Positions 1 to 35,100 of a DNA stretch of 64,000 bases are shown in pieces (positions within the stretch are counted from its first letter, which is position 1; every line of letters starts with the position of its first letter). Below the pieces are notes generated by a model. The model was not told the DNA's origin, searched no databases, and worked only from the letters and a program-made list of their open reading frames with translations. The position numbers and the translations under genes were made by a program. Source of the stretch: Nematostella vectensis (taxonomy: Eukaryota > Cnidaria > Anthozoa > Actiniaria > Edwardsiidae); assembly GCF_932526225.1 (NCBI RefSeq), contig NC_064040.1, forward strand, positions 6,485,181-6,549,180, written 5' to 3'.

Positions 1-2
1 AA

Positions 3-23282
<23,280 letters not shown>

Positions 23283-23484
23283 GGTGAGCATCGATGATAC
23301 CTCTCTTCAATGTCCGGGAACAACACTTAGTGGTCACTGTCACCGCAGTAAAAATAAGGGATCTCCAGTAGGAATGGTGATGTCTGGGCAGACTTCTATT
23401 ATAAGCTTTGTTGAGGGTATTACATCGAGGTAACTCATTAATTGATGGCCTCAGGTCGTCAGAACTATTCTGTAAACTGTCTTG

Positions 23485-23490
23485 AATAAA
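23485..23490 (+). promoter_or_regulatory. Candidate poly(A) signal of the EML gene
   Basis: AATAAA about 200 bp after the EML stop, giving a short 3'UTR. A second AATAAA lies near 23529. Confidence 0.45.
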
Positions 23491-23791
23491 ACTAGGATAT
23501 AATGTCAATTCTATTTAACTTCTGGTGGTTCAAAAATAAACCATGACATGTCAAGTATTGAATGTAGTTAATTGAGAATTAAATTTAGAATTAAATTCCA
23601 GTGTGTCCCCATTTAGCGAATTGCCAAGCTGACGGTCAACTGATTACGCTGCTCAACCAATGTTTTCTTGTACCATTTGTCTAAAGGTTAGGGGCCACCC
23701 CACCCAATCATCCATACGTCCCCGTGCTCCCTGGGATAACGTTTTTATTAGTTATTAGAATTACTATTTGCACAAATTTTCAGAACTTTAA

Positions 23792-23797
23792 TTTATT
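23792..23797 (-). promoter_or_regulatory. Candidate poly(A) signal of the polycystin gene
   Basis: AATAAA on the - strand about 510 bp past the stop at 24306; another lies at 23744-23749. Together with the EML signal this leaves about 250-300 bp between the two convergent 3' ends. Confidence 0.35.
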
Positions 23798-24305
23798 TTA
23801 GGGTTCTGCCCTAAAATAGTTTGATTAAATACATGGCTTTTTGAGGGAATAAATAAACCACAGACATTCCAATTTTCATCAGTCGCAATCGTTTGCATAT
23901 TATACAATAATATTTTTTCGATGAAATAAATTGGACTGACAATTCTTATTTGGTATGGATGCTGATGCTGATATCCTTTTGCATGCATGTTTAAATTTTC
24001 GAAAGCTATCGAACTTCAATACATTCTTAAAAGAAAAGAATAGTACTGCTATTGTGATTTTGGTTCACATGGCAAGCAGCTATCGTTCGCTTTTAGTTTT
24101 TCCTGGTGTTGTGGGTACATGCTGCTCTCATAAGCATGCTGAGAGCACATAAGCATGCTGAGAGATTTTCCATTACTCCTGCAGTTAGATAGATTGATGT
24201 TTGGTATACCCTGCATGCCTTTCGGTAACATACGGAGCCATGCACCCTGAGGTGTACCCAGGCTTGGCACTCCACATTCCTCGCTCCCATTACAATTCCT
24301 TGTTT

Positions 24306-26110
24306 TTATATAATGGTCTCCCTGTCCTCTGCGTTCTTCACCAATGAGTCCTTGTCTTTGAAGCGCCTTCCTACGAGGGAGATATCATCACCGTACCCAG
24401 ACACCTCGCTATCATACCGTGATACCCCCTCCTCATCGATAGCAGATGAAAACCCATCATAGTCATCCAACAACGCTGTCTCCCTTTTCTTTCCAAAGAA
24501 GTCATCGGTGACATTGTGGATGCTGTTGGTGATGGACGTTGCCTTCATTTTCATCCCTCTGCAGTATTCTTGTGCAAAATCCGAGGAGGCATCACGGTTG
24601 GACTCCTTGAAAGCCTTCTCTACCTTGTACTTGCGTGACCGTGACCATAGTGACAACGCCGCCAACTCGTAACGCAATCCTTTGAAGCACCCTTTGACTT
24701 CTTCAAGGATGTTCACGTCGTCTTCGTTGTTGGCTACGGCTTGGCTCCTGCTATCGCCCCATCCAAGCGTCGTGTATTTCTGCTCTGTCTCGGACTCATA
24801 CCTCCACGGGTTCCCCACGTCGTACTGTTGCGAAGTGGGAAATAATTTAGTGTCCTTGATCTTAGACATATTATCCTTTAACCTTCCGGTTGCATAGTCT
24901 ATAAACACCTGCATCATTTTAGTGTCTTCAGGGTCTTGATTCCTAAAGGCATGAACCTCCTTGTAGGCTTCGTTCAGAATCGCGATGAACATATTGATCA
25001 AGATTGTTGCCATTGCTGTCATATATCCAAAGAAGTAAATTGGACCTATGAATCCGCTTGAAGATTTAAGGGCCTCCCAATCCGGATCACCGCCAACAAA
25101 CATAGAGAACTGTGTACGGAATACTCGAACTACGGTGGAATAGGCCGTCGTCGTTGGACCAAACGCCAGGAAGGCCACTTGTGCAAAGGCTATGAAGGCT
25201 ACCAGGAAGACCACGGAGTAGGACACCAGGCGCTTCGCAGACTTCTTCATACTACCAGCGAGAAGGCTGATGTGTTTGTTAAACTTCAAGATCCTGAGTA
25301 GCTTTACAGTGATAACAAATATGAGAACAGCCATTAGCGCATTTTCAATTTCCGACCACATAACCACGTAGTGGAAGCTAGATGTCTTGAAGGGATTCTC
25401 GTGTACGCGGTTTACTAGCTGGCTGGCATGGTAACGGCGGAAGATTGACAGCACAATGGTTGCTATAGCAGCGAGAACCTGAATAATCTCTATCCAGTTC
25501 CAGGCAGACTTGAAATAGGCGCACCTCTGCCTGTAGAGCTTGATGAGTTCGGCAATGATAAAGTATATCACTATGAGGATCAGAACCAGTTCACAAACTG
25601 CGTATAGGGACTGCAGACCGTGTGACCTTGAACCGTACAATGACATTGTTTTTATGGATCGATACGTCGTACCGCCTCCAGTTGCCAACCTTTCATAAAG
25701 ATAAGTGACTGCACTGAAGTAACTATTTGACGGCTCAAACACCAGCACCTCCATAAAAACAGCACGTGTCCTTTCATCGATCCAATTATTCTTCTTCAGA
25801 TTGTGCATTACCCTCAATGCCGACGATGCAGTATATCCCAAGTCTGCCACATATCCACCCCCACCGTATAAATCTTTGTCTCCCTGGAAGGGGAGGGTGT
25901 GGAGGCTCGATGCCGTCTTGTAGCGCCATGGTCTAGGACACATCTGATATAGCTCGAACTCCGAGTGAAAGAAGGTTTCGTTCTGTGTGAGGGCGTCCCA
26001 ACCAGGTCTGTTGTATAATGTTTTATACTCCGCTTTAAAGGAGTAGTGTGGATAACAAGGCCTGAGTCTCGTGGCGAAGCTGTCGTAACGGTCACCAATA
26101 GGGCACTCGT
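24306..26110 (-). CDS. Polycystin exon 20: rest of TOP domain, S2-S6, pore and C-terminal tail
   Basis: Acceptor CTTTTCAG; one exon of 1,805 bp to TAA at 24308-24306. It carries the polycystin motif (WIDERTRAVFMEVLVFEPSN), S2, S3, S4 with KLLRILKFNKHI, S5, a pore helix ending FVGGD (25086-25100), and S6 (ATILINMFIAILNEAY). The tail has Lys/Arg and Asp/Glu clusters; I see no EF-hand. This is the strongest single exon in the gene. Confidence 0.96.
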
Positions 26111-29100
26111 CTGAAAAGGACAACATATATGTTCTAATATGTTCATAGAAAGTATGGAAAAATCACAAGGTGGAAGATTTGTACAATGCATTCAAGACTA
26201 CTGACAGAAGCGAACCTGCCTTTAGCAAATTAACTAGGTTTACCACCCGGTAAATTATATTTGGCAAAATTTTGATAGAGTGCTTAAAGGGGAAAACAGC
26301 CCAGGAACGCCCCTGACTGCTACTCGAGGCTAGTAATATCAGCATTATCATCACTGCAGCATCTTTTTTCTCCGGTGCTTACCATTCTCAACTCTGAGCT
26401 GCCTGAGTCTTGGCATTCCAACCAAGTAGCCGATCCGATTGGATAAGAATCCCTCCTTGTATTCAAACGGCTGATTATTGTACCAGGTCGGATCATACAT
26501 GCCAGGTACCATGTAGGTCTCTGCCCACTTCCAGAAATTCTCTTCACTGCCAATCTGCACACAACAAACATGAAATTACCGTGTGTGTCTTATGAAATAG
26601 CGTGAAAGGGTTTGTGGCCTCCAATTGACACTTCGTCTGTATCGATGTTCTTCACAGTGAATAGTGTTGCGGGGTAGGCTTAATATTTTACTTCCGAATA
26701 AATAGGCGCAACTACCATAGTTGCGGCCACCTTTGTGACTAAACCTTGTGGCCACAGAAATAGGCCTTAATAAAGGTTCACAAGAGAAGTTACCAAACTG
26801 AAACTAAAACTACTCTGTTTCTCAAAGCAAGAGGCACTTAATAGAGGCGACATAGCCACTTATAGTTCCGAGTCAGTTTTTGCGTAGATCTCTGTGATTC
26901 CGTGTTACAAAGGCCCAAACTTTACCCGCTTTACCTTATCAAACTTGATGAGGATATCATCGATGCCTTTTGTCATGAGGAACCTGCCAACGCTTCTACT
27001 GCCATAGCACAGAACCATTAACATCCAGGCAAATGTCAGGTAGAAGAAGAGCTCAATCAACGTGCGCGCCATGTTCAACACCCTAACGCGGTACTGACGA
27101 AACACCTGAAAGGGAAAAAAAGAATCATACCTTTCCATAACCCAAAGACGGAACTTAACAAGCCTTCAGTGAAAAGGGATGTGTTAGAAACTTTTCCATA
27201 GTCCAACTAACACGAGGGCAGACCACAACAAGCCTATAGGGAATGTAGATGTGTTAGGAGCTTTCACAAAGTCAACACGGAGTTCCACCACAATAAGGCT
27301 GCAAGGGAAGGGAGTGTGGTAGCTTTCCCATAGTCAAAATAACAAGAGGCGAGACTACGTAGCCTCCGGTCTCGGTTATGCGATAACGTCCCAGCAATTG
27401 CAAATAATAATACCGCTAAATGCTGTAGCGTACAATCCAAGCTGATTTACTTACCTCCATTTCCTCTCTCTTAGGAGACTTTGGCTCCTCAATCTCGCCT
27501 TTAACCTTGCTGAAGTGTGACGCGCCGCCGTTTTTCTGGGCATGCGCTGATTCTTCCTTCTCCATCTGTTCCTCCGGAGCTTTTTTTATGATGAAAGCGA
27601 GAAGCGATGCCACAATTACCACTTTGATAGGCTGGATGAAGATGACGTCTTGTGAAAACGACACCAAGATCGATGTGAGCCATTGATTGGACACCTCTCG
27701 TCCCCACATCATGCTATAGAACAGCGTAAATGTTGCGGACGCAAGGGATGCAGAAATTGCAAGCACCCAGGCCACGTATATACAAAAATGTGGGAACGCA
27801 AAGCCTTTCTTTTCTTTCTTTTCTCTATCCTGATTTTTCTCATTGTCATTCTTTCGTTTGCTGTTTTTGAATAGCATCACAATAAAAATGTTGATCGGTA
27901 CCACAAGAAGACTACTTTCTATGCCTATGATGATTTGTTTGACGCTAAGCACGAGTGGTCCTAGCTGGAATGAGTCCTTGGATTCTTCCCCAAACTGATA
28001 GAACATAGCGTTCGTCACCATCGCCGTCAACAGCACACATAAACAGCACGTGACTCTCTGTACACGCGTGAATGGACTCGTAGGGGGTCTGGTAACCACT
28101 GACATCCACAGATGACCATCGCCAAGACCAGTTGCGGCGCGGTTGTAGAATTTATTCTTAAAGCTGTTAATTTCTTCTTCAGATGATGCATAGAACACTT
28201 TATCAATCCGACCGTCTCCCTTCTCCAGTGCGAGCCATTTGTTACAGACAAAGAACCACTTGTGGTCACTCTGCACGTCCCGGATGACCACTTGTCGTAG
28301 GTACCAGGCAGGATGGCGGCCGGAATTGTCGTGCCACACCTGAGAAAAGAAGCCAACTCTAATTTATCGACAACCAACGTGTTCAAGTTGCTTAGGCGTG
28401 TGCGGGGAAGGGATTCGGTGCAATTAAAAAGACATGGCAATTCACTAAAAAGACGATTAATAGGGGGAGGAAGGGTGCACTAGCTCCCAAGCGATCACCC
28501 TACTCCATACCTTAATGTGTTGGATATCTCCTAGGCTTTGCTCTGCAGGGAAAATAAATGTGTTCACGCTTCCTCGTGCGAAGAGCTTCTTGTCACACAT
28601 TGCGCTGTACGACAGTGGCACCGTGCCGGTGTCCATATCGTCTCCGTATATCTTCATAGCCACGTTGGAAGTTGTACCGCAGCGTCGCCATATACCAGTG
28701 TATACCGTGATCTCGTAGCAGTACGTGCCATTTGGTGTTTGCCCGACTGGTACGGAGCTCAAGACCTGAACGAAGCAGGAGATTAGGTATTGCTTACGCT
28801 AGCAGGGGAGCCTGGCTGGCGCAGTTGGCAGCGCGTTGCTCTGGGGTGCCTGTGCCTCTTATTATCGCGGGTTCTGGGTTCGGTTCCCGATTCCATGAGA
28901 TGATTTGCTGGTTCTCCCAAGTTCACTATAGGTTTTCCGTTTTTTCTTCTTTTAAACAAAATGTGCACAAACAAATAACGATGTAAACTATCATCCATGG
29001 CCGTCTGACCGTCTAGCGACTGGCTGATGCAGCCTCCTATTCCTATGACTCAACCACTTTGTGCGCTTGTAATTCAACATTCCAGCTGTATTTTAGCAAG

Positions 29101-32100
29101 GACAGCGACTAGCTTCAGATATTTATTTCTCTTTCAAAAATTTTAAATAACGTTCGCGCATCCCTTGAAATTGAGACATGCCTAGTAAATGGTTGTCGAA
29201 TACGCCGAATTAATAGTTCTTCTGGCAATATGCAATATTTTTATTTAATCTGACAAAATAAAGTGTGCCAGAGATGAAACCAATTGTAAGTGCACGGTTT
29301 TATATTCATCGTTACAGTACCGTTACTTGGTATCTTTTTCAAAATGTAATCAAAATAAATAAAGAACAAAATTCACTTGAAGGCTCTTCCAAGATTAATT
29401 AACTAAACTTACCTTTTGTTTGTCACTTTTGTCCGCTCTTCTTGCGAATATAACAGCTATTATGTAGAACGCGAATATAGTACAAAGGGTAGTCAACACG
29501 ACGAAGTTCTTGGTCTTTCCGATGTTAGCAAATCCTGCCCAGACTTTGTCGAAGTCGATGGGGTTTGGCGCCACGAAGAAGTCTCCCCCAAATGACGACA
29601 AGTGGTTGCACAGACACACGATCGAGCTGTTCATAATCTTGGGGCTGACCTGCAAGGCGATTATAGCAAGTATCATATATAACAAGTATATTCTTCAAGA
29701 AAACTTTACAAGAACGCTCGTTTTGGTTATGTTTTATTTTGCTGGGAATGGACACTAGTATGACTTGTAAATGACCATCGAAAAACAAGATTTATTTCAG
29801 TTATAAGCTGAGACGGGTAATGATACACAATACAGGTAATACTAAATAGACGCCATAAAGTATGTCCCCTTAACCGCTTTCACATCATGCTCTGCTAAAT
29901 ACAAGAGCGCAAGTGCACACAAACTACTTACCCTACAGCCATCGCTCGTCCATTTCTGTTTATCCTCCGACCAATACAAGCACGACTTTGCTGATATAGC
30001 TATTGAGTAGTTTACGTCTGTCTGAGGATCATACTTTGGGCGAATGATTTGCGGTGTAGGAGGAGGAGTGGTTGGTGGGTCCTTGAACTCGGCACAAATC
30101 ACATCTCGTTTCTGTCTCCCGGATAAACAAGATCTTCGTCTCCTTGACTTCGCATCGGCCCCCGTGTGGTTATACAACAAACCAATGAAGTATAATCCTG
30201 TACCGTTTATCATTTCTTGTGATATAGTTATCACGTAAGGGTCCCTGGTACAGTTGAAGTATCCTGCCTCCTGGGTTACACTATCGCCGATTCCATAATC
30301 CGTGAGTACTTGCCCGCTTTCAAGATCCTTATCACTGACCTTTGTACAGCTAGAGTAGTCAGGTACCTTGGTATGATAATCATGGGTTTCCACTGTAGGG
30401 CGCCGTCTATGTCTGAAATAAACCGACAGTTCTTTTCCTCCTGTAGGTATCAGCGTCACTTGTATGGTCACGTCTTTGGATGTAACGTTTGTTGTGTGAA
30501 ATTGCATGCTGCCATTGACGCTCGGTTTGAGAAAGCTGGCTATTGGTGGTAAGACCTTTGCATCGGGTGGTCCTTCGACTATGAGCTCAATTTCCTCTCT
30601 TAATCCAGAAATTTCAAGCTTTTGACCGGAAGTGTCTTTTAAGTCGATACTGAGAACAGGGGACTTAACTTTATCCGCGCTTGCGTCCCATGTATACGGG
30701 TTTTGCTTCATTGAAAGCATCTGAATACAAAACGGTAATGACTGATTTCAAGTTGGCGGCTATATAAATGTTAGCTTATTGAATAAAATCAAGTAAATCG
30801 AAACTACTTTTAAATTCAAAGTCAAGCGTGGATCTAGGGCATGTGAATAGTTATTTCTTGCGAAATGAGTAGTTGTTGTAGATAAATAGATGATAGTATG
30901 CTTTTATATTTGTATTCTGTTGTGCCGCCGAACATAAGCATTAAAGGCCGTAAAACTACAATGGCACAGTAGTCTATTAAGATCTCCTGGAGTTCGTAAA
31001 CTTTTCGCTTAAACCGGGGCCCGCAAGGTATTTATTTACCCTTAGATTTTCTGTTAAAAGAGCGTACACTTAATCGAAAAGAAAACTGTCATCAAAGCTA
31101 AATAATTGGTTATCCACATATGATTGGCAGAATTACTACCTGTGTGTCGACAGCTGAGTGGGTTCCCATGCCTCGTAGAAGCACATCCGATTTAGGCAGT
31201 GCAACCTTGCTATTCCCCACACTTTTAGGCTTACTGAGATCCTCGGGCTTTTTTCTGTCAAGGACCATCTGAATGCTTTGTGTCTGGATCAGGATTGGTT
31301 CATCTTCCGTTGTCTGTCTCTTCAACAAACTGTCGCCGACGTTTTCAATCATTGCTAATGCTTTCTTTGCTGACATTTTATTCTAAGAAATTGAAAAGTT
31401 TGTTTCATTACATAAGGCACACTCCTCCCTCTAGTCCTAACCCTAAACATATCTCCTTCAAATTAGTTACTTTGATGCTGAGACACGTAATCGCACTCAA
31501 AAGGGAAAAAAACCTCTGCGGCCTGTGCGGTGCTTTTAAGAGTTTTCTGTGTATTAAGTATTGACCTTATTACAAGACTCAATTAACCTGTGGGGCCTTA
31601 CTGAAATATTTTTTGTGCGTCACAATGTGCAGTTTATCATATGCGACAACTCTTATCATCCAATTCGCAGACAATTTATGAAATCTCAATTTATGAAATA
31701 TCAATTTATGAAAATTGGTCTATATCTAAAGGTTTAAAAAACTTGTTGGCTACTTAGGTTTAGAAGCCGTTGCAAGTATGAAAACAACAAGTTACGCTAC
31801 ACACAAACTTCGCCACAATAAGCTGAATTAAACGATTAAACATTGAACCTGAATATACGCCACAACTCGAATTAATGCCCACTGTCTACCTTATTCTTCT
31901 TATTGTCATCCTTTTCCGCCTCGCTGTCTCCCTTATCACCTGCTGGCACTTTGGCGTAGAAGGCTGACGTTTCCAGCACGTTACCGATGCAGTGAAGCAG
32001 ATTCTCTCCCGCCTCAGCCATCACACTTTTTGTAGAATCTTTTGTATCGTTTCCCGAAATTTGAGAGAACGCTGAAGTCATGGATTCCAGGACAAGCAAT

Positions 32101-35100
32101 GACTTTTCCTGTGGCGACGATACAAAGATATAAACGTGGTAAAATACCATTAGCATCGTACTAAACTTCACTGTACGTGATTTCAATGGATTCACTTGCT
32201 ATTATCATGGATGAGGTACCTGATGAACGTACTTTTAAATTTGGAGGTTATTTTAAGACTCAAATCTCCCACAAGGCTCCGAATTGTACAATAAGAAGAA
32301 TGAATAGCCGCTTAAGGTGCTGTGTCATGAGTTTTTCTTGGACCACTGTTTATTCAATAAACCACCATTAAAAAGGAAAGAAGCTAGCCTGAAAAATCCC
32401 ACATGGGTTAACGTCTTTTTTTAATCTGCCTGAACTAAAAACCTAGAGTTCGAAGTGCATGTATGTATGACAGTTGTTGTAGCGCTCACTTTTCGTTCTT
32501 AGAATAATGCCCTCAATAAAGACTTATTTACCCTTGGGACCTCTCTGACAGTTTCTGTGTGAAAGTGTTCTTTAAGGCCTATTATCCTGTTGAGGCCTAT
32601 AAGCCTGTTTATTTGTGAGGCGTAAGAAAGGAGTGCTCTTTGCATTTCACCAGCCAATAGCAAGATCTAAAAGCCTGCGTTTACGTCTGATGCCTAAGTC
32701 CCGCTTACTTGAGAGGCCTCTGACAGCTCTGTCCTGTTCGACGTCACGCCAGCGACCACAGACGCCACCTGGATGAGCTTACTTATGTCGTTGACATTCA
32801 CACTCGCCATCTGTGACATCATCTCGTCTTTGATCTAAAAAAGAGGACCATTATGGGAAATCTAATGGCCGGCTGAGCTATAGGAAGAGTATTGTCGAGG
32901 CAGGTGGAGTTATGAAGTAACAAAAAATTCCCTTTCTGTTGACTTGGTATCCTGGCACCCAAAGTTTAAATTAATCAGTTCCTTTTTACGCAACAAACCT
33001 CTATTTGCCAGAGTGATATAAAACCCAATTGGCTTTTCAATCTAAAAGATCAGTGAGATTGAAACAAATGGTAATATGGGGTCACGAGCACTGCATTTTT
33101 GCCAAAATCCTGCGATTAAAATTCACGGAGAAGATGGCGGGAAGAATGGGTAATCGAACTTTACTGGAATCACATAGATATCAATTTCTTTAGACGGGGT
33201 AAACCCTTTGGGACCCGACGTAACAGCAATACACACAGGGGTCTGAAAGCGCCTATCTTGCAAAACAGCTAGTGATGGCCAATAAACTGACCCAAACTAG
33301 GAATCAGTATTACTCAAACCTTTATTTTGTCTTCCGCTGTCATATTTGTGACCGCATCGTTAGACATCATGGATAGCACCTCGTTCGCGAGATTCGTGGC
33401 TTGTTTGACATCATTGTTCTTCAGCAGTATACTCAACCTGCTATTCGCGCCAACTGTATACTGGAACAACGTCACGTTCCTCACTACCGTAGGCTTCACC
33501 TGACAGAGTTTTCCACAACAGAAACATTAGAGATGATACCCTATAGCGATTAAGGTACTAAGTATGACATTCATCTGCCTAGTAGTTGAGAGTTTTAAGT
33601 TAATATGTATGTACTCGTTAAACGCCCAAGGGTTTTTTTTATTCCTTGATCAAGACGCGGCGTTTATTTTAGTGAGACGCTATTATAAATAACGCTGGTT
33701 ATGCTAGAGGAGGTCTAGCATCAGTCTACTAGCCACAGGTCCTTTTTTTTCGCCATATAAAATTTCTTATTTTTAAATAAGAAATTTTATTTGATTTGAA
33801 ATTCAAAACCGCAGCGACATTTGATAATATCAAATTTGCGGCATCTAAACGAGTACGGCAGTGCTAGTAAATTCTTGTCCGTCAATGTTAGGTAATTCTG
33901 ATAGTTATTATTGCGCGTGTCAGATCAAATAAAACCTAGCGAAACGGCTAACAAGCAGGGTTTAAAACTACTCAGGCGTTCAAAGAGTTTTAAATGCCCC
34001 TTTCACTTTTGATAGGTGTTCCGCCTGTGTTAATAATAAGGTGGGGGGAAATGACTTTTATACCAGATACCTCGTTCTACAAGTTTTTATTTGTCAGTGA
34101 TGGTAATTGCCTTTATTAAGTCAAATTTTACCGTTTTCTTTATTCTTATTTCAGTTCGGTCACATGACAAACTTTAAACAATAGTTAAAGACGAGTGGTG
34201 TTAGTCACCCATCCTCGAGGACCCAGGGCGTCGCGGAGATCGGGCACACAGGGAGCATGCGAAAAAAAAAGAGGGCGTCGCGGAGATCGGAGTCCTCTTT
34301 CTTTCTCGCGCGCTCTCTGTGTGCTCGATCTCCGCGACGCCCTGGGTCCCAGAGGATGTTAGTACCAGGATTTCTTCCGCACTTGCCATGTTTGTCAATG
34401 TATTGATATAGACCAAGAGAGCATCTTACGCTCTCTTGTATACACCTGATAGCACTTCAACCGCGATTTGCAGTCTTGGCAGATGTATCTCTGACATCAC
34501 CCGGTAGCACGATTTAAGGTCGTTATAGCCTACTTTTTTAAGTAGGGTTTCCTGTGTTCCGAGATAATCCGTGAGAAAGCGATGGGTCTGGTGCGGGGCC
34601 ACTGACTGTGGACGTCACACTTTCGATAACCCACCGCAGGACACCCGGTCAGAGCGCCTGGGGACGCGGGCGAGGTGTTTTTTTTTACAATCAATACTCG
34701 ATATGTCTCTTCACCAAGATCATTAGACCACTTAGTAGTTTCTTGTTTATGTCTAATGATATGAGTTATGTGAACTTGTCTTAGATGTTTTCATGCATTA
34801 TCACTTAAATTATAGGATAATGTTATATCTGAGTAATGCATGCAAAAAAACACGCTTTGTAAACGTCTCGTTCAACATGCACTCGTTAACGCAATTTCGC
34901 TTCCTGGTTAAAAAACAAACATATTTCATAAATGCCGTAGAATACAAATTTGCATACAGGGTCCTGAAGGGGGGGGGGGGGTCCAAATCCCGTTTCCCGG
35001 CCTTTATATCGCGGTGGCTGTACTGTATATTATCCAGGGCAGGGGGCAGACAAGAGTGCCTGAATTTAGAAGGGCTGGGAGTCTTAGGAAGTGACGTCCG

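Noticed and set aside
28808-28900. Functional tRNA gene
   Set aside because: It has A and B boxes but no pairing acceptor stem and a tail typical of a SINE.
28732-28986. Open frame starting MVFARLVRSS
   Set aside because: It reads through the SINE and part of PLAT exon 16 in antisense.
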